From Sipunculus nudus (taxonomy: Eukaryota; Annelida; Sipuncula; Golfingiida; Sipunculidae), in contig CM049309.1 in assembly GCA_026874595.1 (NCBI GenBank), forward strand, positions 71,402,926 to 71,466,925: a stretch of 64,000 bases of DNA, written 5' to 3'. The translations under genes were made by a program, and so were the position numbers. The notes under the pieces are model-generated. The model was not told the DNA's origin, ran no database searches, and saw only the letters and a program-made list of their open reading frames with translations. This document shows, in pieces, positions 47,694 to 58,307 of this stretch. Numbering within the stretch: position 1 is the first letter of the stretch; the number at the start of each line of letters is the position of its first letter.

Positions 47694-48997
47694 AGCCCTT
47701 AGGCTGATGGGCTATTGTCTTCACCCAAGCTGTCCATCCGTCCGTCCGTCCGGCGTCTGTTAACTTTTACCTTATGAGCAGGATATCTTGAAAAGGATTC
47801 ACCGTCAGAATTTTATTTCCGCGGTAAAGATGTATATCAACAAAATCTGGGTCAAGTTCAAAGATGGGTGACCTTGACCTATTTTTCTACATTTTAGAGC
47901 TGATTATAGAAAAACACTTAGATGCTTATTACTCAGGAACTATATGGTGGATTTTCACAAAACTTACTTTGATTATAGGGACTGAGAGTCTGTACCTGCT
48001 ACACAAGTTTGGTGGCGCCACCTACAATTTCTGATTTTGAATGAATTTTTATCTGATTTTTCAACTTTGGGCTTGTGAGCGGGATATCTCTAAAAGGATT
48101 CACCGTAAGAATTTTATTTCTTTGGTGAAGATGGATATTGACAAAATCTCAGTCAAGTTCTAAGATGGGTGACCTTGATATATATTACTACATTTTAGAG
48201 ATGATGATCGAAAAACACTTAGAAGCTTATATCTAAGGAACCATAGGGTGGATTTTTACAAAACTTACTATGGTCTTTTGGACTTAAAGTTTGTACCTGC
48301 TCCACAAGTTTGGTGGCGCCACCTACAATTTCTGATTTTTTATGAATTTTTATGGGATTTTTCAAATTTGCCCTAGTGAGCAGGATATCTATCAAATGAT
48401 TCACCACAGGAATTTTCATTCTTTGATGATGATGTATATCGACAAAATCTTGGTAAAGTTCAAACATGGGTGACCTTGACCTAATTTTTGACATTTTAGA
48501 GCTGATTACAGACAAAGACTTAGAATCTTATTTCTCAGGAACCATTGAATCTTACTATGATCATTAGGACTGATGGTCTGTACCTGCTGCACAAGTTTTG
48601 GGGCACCGCTTACTGTTTCTGATTTTTAATGAATTTTTATCGGATTTTAACTTTTAACCTTTTGTGCGGGAAATCTCCAAAGGTATTCAACACAGCAACT
48701 TCATTATTTCAGTGCTATTGCATATTTTCAATATTCTGGTAAAATTTAAAGATGGGTGTTCTTGACTGACTTATCAAGGTCACAGAGCTTAGAATAGAAA
48801 ATAACTTTGGAGCTTATTTCTCAGGAAGCATTTGGTGGATTGTTATGAAACATGGTATATACCTCTCCAATTTAAATTTATAACATGTAAAGATATACAT
48901 CTGCATGACAACAAATATTTTGTACTTGTTACTGTAACCACCTATAAACACTGTTCTTTTGGCTGAGGGCTTTTATCAGCTTTTGCTGATATTCTAG
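47694..48997 (+). mobile_element. Helitron-like element, second family (about 1.3 kb)
   Basis: The 3' end has a hairpin (TATCAGC, loop TTTT, GCTGATA; 48974-48991) directly before TTCTAG and T, the layout expected for Helitrons. The head has TTAGCCCTTAGGCTGATGGG and a GTCCGTCCGTCC tract. Three to four internal units of about 300 bp share 'AGCAGGATATCT', 'GACAAAATCT' and 'GGTGACCTTGA', and two include GGTGGCGCCACCTACAATTT. The 5' boundary is uncertain. Confidence 0.65.
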
Positions 48998-49078
48998 TTG
49001 GAAGTTAGTTGACTTAGAGAGGATACCAACTAAAACATGTGGCTAGTCCTAACAACTGCACTACTCAACTCTTATTTA

Positions 49079-49081
<3 letters not shown>

Positions 49082-49137
<56 letters not shown>

Positions 49138-49147
49138 TATATGTCTA

Positions 49148-49182
<35 letters not shown>
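49082..49182. repeat. TA/CA microsatellite
   Basis: GT, TA and CA runs alternate over about 100 bp. The open frame across it is an artefact of the simple repeat. Confidence 0.9.
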
Positions 49183-49186
<4 letters not shown>

Positions 49187-49839
49187 TAATCATGTGTGCT
49201 TGTGTATGCTTTTGCAGGTTGGTGAATATCTTTATGTGGTGTAAATTACCTTTTCTTACACACCTAATGAAGCACAGTATACCAATGAGAGGTGGTTAAA
49301 TGAATCCTTGGCTCTGTTACTTCACAAAAAGCATGTGTGTGTGTTCTAGTGAGGGACTGCTAATCAGTTATAATTGATGATCAGTCTGCTCAGTTCAGAA
49401 AATGTGTTTTGCACATAACCTACCCTCTGTGATTTGGAAATGTGTGCTTTCATACAATTCAAACCAGCAAACTATAGAAAATTCTGTGTTCGCTTTTAAC
49501 TTCAGACCTAACTTTCCTGTATACATATGTAAACTTTAGAATTATTCCATATATTAGCAAACATTTAGGCCAATATATAAGTTCAGATGATATACAGGGG
49601 TGTATATGGTAAGAAATTTAATTCTCCTGAACAAATAATTTCTGATTATTGGTTGGTAGAGGTCAAACAATGATTGATTATGAAATAACATTCAGTTACC
49701 AGTGCTAGTGTGTTTGTGTGTGTATATCCGGGACCTTTCAGTTTATGTTTAAATGTTTAACCTGTTTGTATCCTAAGATAACTAGAGATCTGTCTTCTAA
49801 CAAATGCCAGCTCCACCATTCACATATTCAGCCCATATT

Positions 49840-50065
49840 CCGAGGTTCATTCACGCATAAGTGAATGAACATTTGGGAACATTCCTTGATGATGGTCTGG
49901 ATCTAGATCATGTGCTGGATCCAAACCAAAAATCTAATTGATTAACCCTTTTGCCCATTCCGGAAATGGCCTAAAAATTTCATAGTTGCTTGAGTTATGT
50001 TATGAACAAACACACACACAAACAGGAATGAACACATACCCTCCTGGCAAAGGGAATTGACAATA
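49840..50065 (-). repeat. Dispersed repeat (reverse copy of the 35.1-kb repeat)
   Basis: Read on the minus strand it runs from CCTTTGCCAGGAGGGTATGT through GTTTGTTCATAACATAACTC to 'GAAATTTTTAGG', matching the block order at 35128-35360. Confidence 0.6.
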
Positions 50066-50183
50066 AATGTGTCTTACTATTGGCAAGTGGTAAAAAAAAA
50101 AGGGCCCCAGCAGAAATGAACACACAAGATATGCATCTTTATCAGAAATCCTAATGTTCTACACATGTTCTATTGTGTTTCAG

Positions 50184-50653
50184 TTATAGCTGTTATATGG
50201 TGTACAAGTGCTGCTGTTCTGTTACAGACTGTTACATGTTCTACAAGTGCTACTGTTTCTGTTACAGGTTGTTACATGTTCTACAAGTGCTGCTGTTTCT
50301 GTTACAGTTTGTTACATGTTCTACAAGTGCTGCTGTTTCTGTTACAGTTTGTTACATGTTCTACAAGTGCTGCTGTTTCTGTTACAGGCTGTTACATGTT
50401 CTACAAGTGCTGCTGTTTCTGTTACAGGCTGTTACATGTTCTACAAGTGCTGCTGTTTCTGTTACAGACTGTTACATGTTCTACAAGTGCTGCTGTTTCT
50501 GTTACAGACTGTTACATGTTCTACAAGTGCTGCTGTTTCTGTTACAAACTGTTACATGTTCTACAAGTGCTGCTGTTTCTGTTACAGACTGTAACATGTT
50601 CTACAAGTGCTGCTGTTTCTGTTACAGGCTGTTACATGTTCTACAAGTGCTGC
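50184..50653 (+). repeat. Tandem array of a 3' splice site plus exon 19 start (40-bp unit)
   Basis: The unit is TGTTTCTGTTACAG (intron end) plus 26 bp of exon (GCTGTTACATGTTCTACAAG and TGCTGC). Post-acceptor positions are 50228, 50268, 50308, 50348, 50388, 50428, 50468, 50508, 50548, 50588 and 50628, exactly 40 bp apart. A diverged first unit begins at 50184. The copy at 50548 has AA in place of AG. Acceptors at 50508, 50388 and 50268 are in frame with the real one, and the array has no stop in that frame. Confidence 0.95.
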
Positions 50654-50742
50654 TGTCAGGGGATTACTCACAGAGGATGCTCAGCATATTTGGCTGGGAC
50701 TTCCCTGGACCAGTCACCAAGCTGTTCTCCAGCATGCAGCAG
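50628..50742 (+). CDS. EPG5: EPG5 exon 19
   Basis: Residues 1464-1502, acceptor TTCTGTTACAG (last unit of the array), donor CAG|GTGAGA, phase 2 in and 0 out. Joined to exon 18 it reads NDRLLHVLQVLLSGD, aligning loosely with human NEQFLSHLLLFLHLDSG. Which acceptor is used cannot be told from sequence alone; the last gives the best length match to human. Confidence 0.85.
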
Positions 50743-51956
50743 GTGAGATATAAGGCACAGTCTTGTATTAGTAATTGAGTGTTGTATTAGTATTTATACA
50801 TGGAAACATTTTGTTCAACTGTTGAATAGTGTGTATGTATTTGTGTACACAGGCTAGCCTTCCATTTCTGTATACTTGACAGGTGTCAATATAAGTGATA
50901 TTATTGAAATTCAAATACTTTCATTTGAAACACCTTAGGAGTATTTTGATTGTAGGTCTAGAGAAGTACCCATGCATACTTGAGAGAATTGGCTGTTATA
51001 AGAGAAGCTTGTTATAGGGAGGTCACTGTAATAGAGAAACAGCCATTATAGAAAGGTGCCTGTAATAGAAAGGTGCCTGCAATAGAAAGATGTATGTAAT
51101 AGAGAGGTGCCTGTAATAGGGGTGCCTGTAATAGACAGGTGTATGTAATAGAGAGGTGTCTATCATAGAGAAGCAGCCTTAATAGAGAGGTGCCTATAAC
51201 AGAGAGGTGTCTGTAATAGGGAAACAACCATAATAGAGTGATGCCTGTAATAGAATGGTGCTTGCGATAGAGAAGGTTTCAAAATAGAGAGGTTTCTGAA
51301 ATAGAGATGTGCCTGTAATAGAGAAGCAGCCATAATAGAAAAGTGCCTGTAATAAATAGATGCCTGTAACAGAAAGGTCAGGATAAAAGAGGTGTGCCTG
51401 TAATAGGGAGCAGCTTTTAAAAAGAGGTGTGTGCCATAGAGAGGTGCTTGTAATAAAGAGGGGTCTGTAATAGAGAACCAGCCATAATAGAGAAGGTGTC
51501 TATAACAGAGAGGAGCTTTTAAACAGAGGTGCCAGTAATAGGGAGGTGCTTGTTATAGAGATTGGTGCCATTAACAGAATTGTCTGTAATAGAAAAGTAC
51601 CTGTTTTGGATATCACAGATATGATCCACCCACATCCCCCAACTTCTGAGGTGCCAGTTATATAGAGAGGTCTGTAAAATAAATGAGCCTGTAACAGAGG
51701 GGTGTCTTTGATAAAGAGGACTGTAATAGTGAGGTGACCATAATAGAGAAGTGCTGATAACAGCTAAGTTCCTCTTGCAGAAAGGTTCCTGCAGCCAATG
51801 TTAGACCGAGTCACAATGATAACCCTCAGGAGCACTTTCTGACACCCACTTTTGGATTATTATTTTCTCACATTGGCATCCCAGGTATTATGTTACATTA
51901 AACAACCAAAATGTCTATATAGACATACATTACTGATTTGTGTTTTATTGTTTTAG
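50743..51956 (+). other. EPG5: EPG5 intron 19
   Basis: Mostly a degenerate minisatellite (about 50985-51790); the flanks have no named feature. Confidence 0.75.
50985..51790. repeat. Degenerate minisatellite, unit about 17-20 bp
   Basis: Dozens of variants of GTGCCTGTAATAGAGAG occur in tandem, with more diverged versions toward both ends. Confidence 0.9.
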
Positions 51957-52075
51957 GACATGCTGGAAGGACATCATGGTTCAGGAGAAGAGAGTGGTTC
52001 AGATGTTGCTGCCCAGCAGCTTCTGACTTGGTGGTTCACAGTCTTGACCAACATTAAGAAGTGGCAGACACAGAG
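51957..52075 (+). CDS. EPG5: EPG5 exon 20
   Basis: Residues 1503-1542, acceptor GTTTTAG, donor GTATAT, phase 0 in and 2 out. LLTWWFTVLTNIKKWQTQR aligns with human 'VLEFWVQALISQHLWYRE'. The preceding acidic, Ser-rich linker is not conserved. Confidence 0.92.
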
Positions 52076-52819
52076 GTATATATTTATGTTTGTTGAGGTA
52101 CCCTGTCTTCAGAGGTTGTTTCTACTCTAAACGAATCTCTTTCAGTGAGGCAGTGTGGGACAGCCAGGACTACTTGTCTAAACTGTCAAACCTAAAAAAC
52201 AATACATGTGTATACTGATAAAATATAACTTACTTTTAAGAAGCCCTTATCACAAAAACACCCATGTTTCTGTAATATGCCTTGAAACTATTATTGTCCA
52301 ACATATTTAAACAGACCCTCTTCACAACATTTATACCTATGCCACTTAAGTACTTGTGCATTTAGTAGCCCATTGTGGGTGGCAGATCTTGAAGCCCACA
52401 AACCCAAACCAGCAGAGTCCCATTTTGCACAGTGAGACTGTGAGGCTCTGACGTCCTTGTAGTGTCTAAGATGCAACCATTGGGTATTGTATATTTACAT
52501 GGTGTCACCTGATAAAAGTTACCCCTTTCTGGTGCCCTAGGAAAAAGCTGCCCTTACCAAGTGACGGACCGGATTGCCTATGGTTTAACATGGTAAAGTA
52601 GAGATGGTGTGATTTTTGAGGGCACACTTATTGCATCAGCAATCAGTTACCCAAACAGAACACAAGGCAGTGGCTAAGCAACAAAGAGTATATTAGAAGT
52701 AAATTACAGAATTCAAAACCACCTACCAGATAGGGTTCCTAGCCTTACATACACTATACTGGTCGCACACTAAATAAAACGCTAGTTAAAAACGGAGTCT
52801 GGTTTAACAGTCTTTAGAC

Positions 52820-53130
52820 CTCCTGAACCACAAATACTGGACCCAGTCTGGCAGCACTGGACACCAACTGCCCGCACTAGACCCCATCTGGCGGCACTAG
52901 ACCCCATCTGGCAGCACAGGACTCGGCTGGCAGCACAGGACCCTGAATGGTGGCACTGTACCCAGACTAGCAGCACTGGTGGCACTGGACCCTGACTGGT
53001 GGCACTGGACCCTGACTGGTGGCACTAAACCCTGCCTGGTGGTACTGGACCCTGATTGGCAGTACAAGACCCAGACTGGCAGCACAGGACCCTGACTGGT
53101 GGTACTTGACCCTGACTGGCTGCACTGGTG
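52820..53130. repeat. Minisatellite, unit about 20 bp
   Basis: Tandem variants of GGCACTGGACCCTGACTGGT. The frames of 60-100 codons here come from the repeat. Confidence 0.9.
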
Positions 53131-54139
53131 GCTGGCCAGCTCCTGGACACCGAAGACTTCCAGACTGTCCCCACACTGAGTATGCAGCCATCTTAAATAC
53201 ACCTCTGCCCTGGAGGCTCATTTATATTCATCAGTCTTCTATAAGGTCTGGGACTGCTTCAGTACAAAGGACCATCTATATTCATAAGTGCTGAATACTA
53301 AATAGGCTGGAAACAATGCCCCTATTGCGATGGCATACATTCTAAGTGGCCTACTTGGTGACCATTCTGAATTCCCCTGTTGTCTCATAACACAGTGATG
53401 CTGACTGGCGACCCTAGCCTACTTGCAACACATAAAAAGATATAGCTAAGAAAATAAAAATAAACATGATTAATAAAATACAACACAATTCATGTTGTGA
53501 CACATGGCATCAGTCACCACACTCCACAATTATATTGATAAGCCATGTATTAAGCTGTTTCTGTATCCATACACTTATCTCTTTGGATACATTAGTAGCA
53601 AAAGCTCTAACATAATTTTTTTACCATCTATCTGAATACTCGGCTTTAAATATACATTATCTGACAATACAATATTTAATATGATACCATCCTCATAAGA
53701 TGGATATATAAAATTAATATTAATATATATATTCAGAGTCAGTATTTTTTCTTGTTCTCTTAGAGTTAGTATTTCTCATGGAATCTCATAGAATTTCTCA
53801 TTAAAGTTTTTTGAAAAACTGAAAACAATTTCTGTTTCCAAACAATTAGCGAGTCAGATGCTCTCACACTTGTTTTGGGCAACATGTTTCACCTTATATG
53901 ACTTGTATAGCACTTAGAAGTAATTATTAAATGTCAGACTTCACTTTCCATTGGGTGATTTAGCATTGTCCATGTATTAGTACAATTCAGTGGTGTTACC
54001 CAAATGACTTTGTAATGTGGTGGTGCATATGTTAACAGCAGCAGTGAATAATTGTAAACTTATTTATTTATATATAGCTGTAAAACTAGTTATAATAACT
54101 TATGCAATCACTCTCCATGGCTTGGATGATTATATTCAG

Positions 54140-54290
54140 TAGCCTGTAGGGTGGAGGAAACTGAGACCCTGAGAAAACCACAGACCTTGCACAGACCACT
54201 TAAGCCCATTTTCATAGCCACACTAAAGTTCAAACCTGGGTCACCAGTGGAGAGTGCCAAGCATTTAACCACTCAATTTTTCCAGACCCA
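54140..54290 (-). mobile_element. Possible tRNA-derived SINE fragment
   Basis: On the minus strand, GAGTGGTTAAATGC resembles a tRNA A box and CAGGTTTGAACTTT a B box. They are followed by a core like GTTTTCTCAGGGTCTCAGTT, similar to the conserved central domain of invertebrate SINEs. No clear 3' tail or target duplication. Confidence 0.4.
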
Positions 54291-54476
54291 ATAACTGGTT
54301 TCAGCATATAATATATATATGATATATGATAGATTTTACTATGGGATATATTGGAAAATGTGGTTAATAGACACTATATGTCTTCAGGTTAAATTTAGGT
54401 GTGAAAATTACTGAAATATATTTAAAATAAAAAGTATGACATAACATTTATATAATATTGTCCTTTTTCTCATCAG

Positions 54477-54573
54477 AGACATCCTTTATGTACTGGACAA
54501 CCTGATCAGGTTCTCGTACCAGAGTAATGTGATGTGGCGTGCTACACAGGACTTCTTTATTGGACTTAACAAG
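54477..54573 (+). CDS. EPG5: EPG5 exon 21
   Basis: Residues 1542-1574, acceptor TTTCTCATCAG, donor AAG|GTACTG, phase 2 in and 0 out. DILYVLDNLIRFSYQ aligns with human PILFLMDHLCKAAFQ. Confidence 0.93.
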
Positions 54574-55007
54574 GTACTGTTCATCATATGTATCATCAAG
54601 ACATAATAATAGTATGCTTCCTACAAGGAACAAGGAATTTCGAAATATTTCAGAATTACTAATACATGTCAAAGCAGACCTGTGTTGAAAGTTTAGTTTT
54701 ATCTTACAAGACACCTAAAAATTATTGCCCTATATTTATTGTGGTTGAATTATTAGATCGATCATATAATTATAATAAATACTGTATACATTGTGATGTG
54801 TTGGAAATAAATTTCTCACACTTTACTGATAAATGAAAATGGCATCAGTTATGTTTTATATAGGGGGGAGGTATGAAAAAAAGTTGCAGTGACCTGCTTT
54901 ACTTTAACTAAATTTAACTGATTCCCTATACATATTTAATTGTTATTTAATGCGCCTATTGAGTGGCTGTTGGGTGTTTTTGATTAAGTTGTTTTCTTTA
55001 ATTTTAG
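54574..55007 (+). other. EPG5: EPG5 intron 21
   Basis: 434 bp, no named feature. Confidence 0.7.
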
Positions 55008-55241
55008 GAGCTGATTAAGTCCCACAGGGAGTCAGGGTTGTTCTCATCCATAGCAAGCTGGCTTGGTGCTGGGGGTAACCTCCCGACATACATAGAGACC
55101 AACTCCTGCTGGGAATTCCCCTGGTTTTCCTACATGGTGCTGCATGCAGAATGTATGTATGAGGGGGAGAGTGGTATCTGGTCTCGAGTACAGGAAGCTC
55201 TGGTTGATAATGACAAAACAACAGTAGAACAAGCTATCAAG
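55008..55241 (+). CDS. EPG5: EPG5 exon 22, GC donor
   Basis: Residues 1575-1652, acceptor TTTAATTTTAG, phase 0 at both ends. The donor is AAG|GCAAGT, a GC-type 5' splice site with otherwise ideal bases, and the join to exon 23 is in frame. SGLFSSIASWLGAGGNLPTY aligns with human RSLLSSLVSWIVAGNITPSF, and WEFPWFSYMVLHAE with 'QVWFAWTVLNME'. Confidence 0.94.
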
Positions 55242-55785
55242 GCAAGTCGTCTATCTATAGAGGATTGGCTGTGTAATTATTCAGTGTTATTAAGTAAATT
55301 TAGTTACATATTCATAGAACTTTCAATATGTTATACATTATTTCAGTGTTTTTTACATCAAATTAATATTCTATAAAATATAAGAAATTTAGTAGGATGC
55401 AATTTCTTTTATTTTGAATGAAGAAATTGCAGATAAAAAGTAAGTATCAAGATATAAAATAAGTATAAAGATATAAATTAGTGAATAGATGTATGTAGGT
55501 AAGCAGAATCTTTTTTAAAAACAAAATAAATATATAATAATACTTAAATAAATCTTTATTTTTAATCATAAACAAACTGTAATAGTAAATGATTAAAAAT
55601 TATACACAACATGTAATTAATTTTAGATTATCAAATATTTTAGTCTTTAAAATTTCATTGTTTTAAATAAAAAAGAAAAACCTTATCCATAGAAAATGTG
55701 CCACTTCAGAATAATCAGAAATTAAATAAAAATAATTTTTAAGATATTAGCTGTATACCTATTATTTGAATGTGTGTTATTTCAG
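55242..55785 (+). other. EPG5: EPG5 intron 22 (GC-AG)
   Basis: 544 bp, very AT-rich, no named feature apart from its GC donor. Confidence 0.75.
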
Positions 55786-55943
55786 AAATCCTGCTCCTCA
55801 GCCAAGGCAGGTACACCCTGGATGCTGGGGGTATACAGGTGGGGGTACCTTGCTCTGGAAGCTCCTGTCAGTCATCCTCTCCTGCCCCTAATATGGCAGC
55901 GGTTCTTCCTCCTTTACCTTGGCAGGCCTTCATTAGACAACAG
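55786..55943 (+). CDS. EPG5: EPG5 exon 23
   Basis: Residues 1653-1705, acceptor TTATTTCAG, donor CAG|GTGAGA, phase 0 in and 2 out. YRWGYLALEAPVSHPLLPLI and WQRFFLLYLGRPS match human YRWAHQALVTPSDHPLLPLI and WQKFFLLYLHRPG; one of the most conserved parts of the protein. Confidence 0.97.
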
Positions 55944-56014
55944 GTGAGAATTTGACATCGGTAAACTACACATGGGCCTACCTATCTCTAGAGACACTCA
56001 TCAATCATCCTCTC

Positions 56015-56430
56015 CGTTGTTACAGCATAGCAGCAGTTATTATAGCAGCAATTGTCATTATAGCAGTTATCATAGCAGCAGTTGTCATTAAAGCAGTTAT
56101 CATAGCAGCAGTTGTCATAGCAGCGGTTATCTTGCAGCATTTATCTTGCGGCATTTATCTTGCAGCAGTTATCAAAGAAGCAGTATCATAGCAGCAGTTA
56201 TCAAAGTAGCAGTCATCATTATAGCAGTTATCTTAGCAGCAGTTATCATAGCAGCAATTATCATAGCAGCAGTTATCATTGTAGCAGTTATCTTCATTGC
56301 AGCTATCACTGTTGCAGATATCATTGCAGTAGTTACCACTGTACAAGTTATCATAATGGCAGTTATCATTTAAGCAGTTATCGCTTGAGGAGTTGTCAAA
56401 GTAGCAGTCACCATTGTGACAGTCATCAGT
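56015..56430. repeat. Minisatellite filling intron 23
   Basis: Tandem variants of a 15-18 bp unit such as AGCAGTTATCATAGC fill most of the 501-bp intron 55944-56444. The frames read through it on both strands are repeat artefacts. Confidence 0.9.
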
Positions 56431-56444
56431 GTTTTACTCTTCAG

Positions 56445-56593
56445 CTTGCCTAACAGAGGAGGTTTAGGGAACCAGCTGTTTTCCAGCTCCACGTACCAGG
56501 CACTGAGGAAGCAGATGAAACAAAGACTGCAGGAGACTGCAGAATATTACCACAAGCTGCAGCAGGAGGCAGACACTCCCAGTGTAACTCAAG
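56445..56593 (+). CDS. EPG5: EPG5 exon 24
   Basis: Residues 1705-1755, acceptor TTTTACTCTTCAG, donor GTAATA, phase 2 in and 1 out. With this acceptor, SLPNRGGLGNQLFSS aligns without a gap to human GLPIDGCIGRRFFQS. A second AG 12 bp downstream (CCTAACAG, ending 56456) would remove four residues in frame. Confidence 0.92.
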
Positions 56594-57152
56594 GTAATAA
56601 CTAAATGTATGCACTCAACAAGCGATCACTAGAAGGCCATATTGGATTATTATAGGGGCAAGTCAGTGAATTTTATTATTTGTACAGAATTGAAAATTTT
56701 AAATTAATACATATAAACTTAGTATTTCTAAGAGTATGGTAGGACATTCTTATATCACTGTAATTATAAGGTACCTTTCACCAAATACATTTAATCTGCA
56801 GATAAAATATACTGAGATCTCTCATTAATCATGAAATAAAATGCATCCCATTTCTAATGAGTTTGTTTACTCCTCTTGTTAGGGGTGCCTTCAGACATTC
56901 TAAACTTAAGTGTGTGCATGCTATGTGTTTCTCATGTTCTAAACAGCAATGAAGGTAATTTGAATCGGTAACCTAGATGAATGCTTGTGAAATCATTTTA
57001 CCATAAGGAGCAGGGCATCTCATTATACAATAATACATGGAAATTACCACCTCCAACGTGACCTCAATAAAGTGGTCGCATTTTTGAGGTGGTCGTCTAA
57101 GAGACATGGTGGTAAGGCAAGGTTTACTATACATGACCTGATCATTATATAG
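56594..57152 (+). other. EPG5: EPG5 intron 24
   Basis: Contains a fragment with 'AAGTGGTCGCA' and 'GAGGTGGTCGTC' motifs near 57050-57130, probably a decayed inverted-repeat element end. Confidence 0.55.
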
Positions 57153-57249
57153 ATGGAGAGGAGAGCCAAGGGGAGTTTGAAGAGGAGGCTGTACATGTGG
57201 AGAGTGTCCAGCATACCAGGGAGATGCAGTTCAGAGATGAGTTGATCAG
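57153..57249 (+). CDS. EPG5: EPG5 exon 25
   Basis: Residues 1755-1787, acceptor TTATATAG, donor GTATGT, phase 1 in and 2 out. The first half is acidic and variable; the second (REMQFRDELIR) leads into the human-like ELHKELVRLF helix. Confidence 0.9.
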
Positions 57250-58183
57250 GTATGTAAAAATGTTGATTGGGCAGTTCATTTAAAACTAGATAATCTGTGG
57301 ATTTAGCTCTCTGGTAAAAGCATCACACTGTAGAGCTGAAACCATGTTTACAATTACATATTAGGTGAAAGTTAAGCCAGATACATGATGCCTGAAGATT
57401 ACACCTGTTCACATTACAAACCAAAATAATCTGGGAACTCTAGAAGAAAGGGCGGTCCGTTTCATTTCAGGTGTAAGTAAATTAATATTTTAAAATAATA
57501 AAGGCAGTAATGAATTTAAGTGTATCTTTCCTGTCACTGATGTTAGATCATATGACATGCTTGGGGACATTTTGTTTCAGGCTGCATCAGGTGTCTCATC
57601 ATTATATATTAATTTGGGTCATATGGAAAAGTGATGTTGCATCTTCATACTACCAAGTCTCTGGCCCCACTTTCACAGACTTTGAATCTTCTACCCAATC
57701 TGGTGCCTGTTTCATGAATATTGAATGAGGCAGTTCTACCAATCAAATGATTCACATACACTTGTGTTTTGGGATATCTGGTCCAATGTTTTGATCAAAC
57801 GTTTAGCATTACCAGGAGGGCATTGAGAATCTAACCAGTCAAATAAAGCCATATAAGCATGTCCCTTTTCTGGTACATTTTGTGCTTGTTCAGATGGCAT
57901 GTGTCCAGTGTACAAGAACACATGGCATGTGTACAGTATACTTCTTGCGTTTTGTTTGTTAGATTTAATCGGCAGTTGTGATTTTGGCCTGAACACTTGA
58001 AGGCTTATTCATTATTCATGAAATAGACACCAAAAAGGGTCGCTGAATCAAGGTCTGTGAAAGCATAGCCACAGACTTGGTAGTATGATGATGGTATGTT
58101 TGGACATATGGAAATTATCATTTAGTGACTGTTTATTAAATATAATTAATATGGCTTTTCCGTCAACTGTGGTTATTTTGTAG
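57250..58183 (+). other. EPG5: EPG5 intron 25
   Basis: About half is a foldback element (57640-58092); the rest is unremarkable. Confidence 0.7.
57640..58092. mobile_element. Foldback/MITE with long inverted ends
   Basis: The left arm (CATACTACCAAGTCT, TTTCACAGACTTTGAATC, TTTCATGAATATTGAATGA) is mirrored on the right (TCATTATTCATGAAA, GAATCAAGGTCTGTGAAAG, AGACTTGGTAGTATG). The imperfect inverted arms are about 80 bp long. No coding frame; target duplication not identified. Confidence 0.75.
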
Positions 58184-58307
58184 GCTTTACCAGACTCTAT
58201 CTTTCTGGCTTGATGAACCTCGACTACATGATCCTAATCTGTACTTGCCTGCACTGCCTCAGGAATATGACTCTGAACGTCTGCTCAAACTGTTCCAGAA
58301 CCAGTGG
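58184..58307 (+). CDS. EPG5: EPG5 exon 26
   Basis: Residues 1787-1828, acceptor TATTTTGTAG, donor TGG|GTGAGT, phase 2 in and 0 out. LPALPQEYDSERLLKLFQNQ aligns with human IPSLPKHYDIHRLAKVMQNQ. Confidence 0.96.

Larger units (their letters stand above)
47426..50627 (+). other. EPG5: EPG5 intron 18 (3.2 kb)
   Basis: Contains a Helitron-like element (about 47694-48997), a TA/CA microsatellite (49082-49182), a dispersed repeat copy (49840-50065) and the 40-bp splice-site array that runs into exon 19. Confidence 0.8.
52076..54476 (+). other. EPG5: EPG5 intron 20
   Basis: Holds a minisatellite (52820-53130) and a SINE-like fragment (about 54140-54290). The rest is AT-rich without a supported gene. 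Confidence 0.7.

Noticed and set aside
50165-50778. Open frames of about 130-200 codons in three plus-strand frames
   Set aside because: They arise because the 40-bp tandem unit has no stop in any frame. Only the last part (from 50628) is supported as coding, as EPG5 exon 19.
52782-53294. Frames of 60-100 codons on both strands
   Set aside because: Produced by a 20-bp minisatellite; no splice structure or family match.
56146-56453. Frames rich in Ile/Ala/Val or Ser/Tyr/His
   Set aside because: All come from the minisatellite in EPG5 intron 23.
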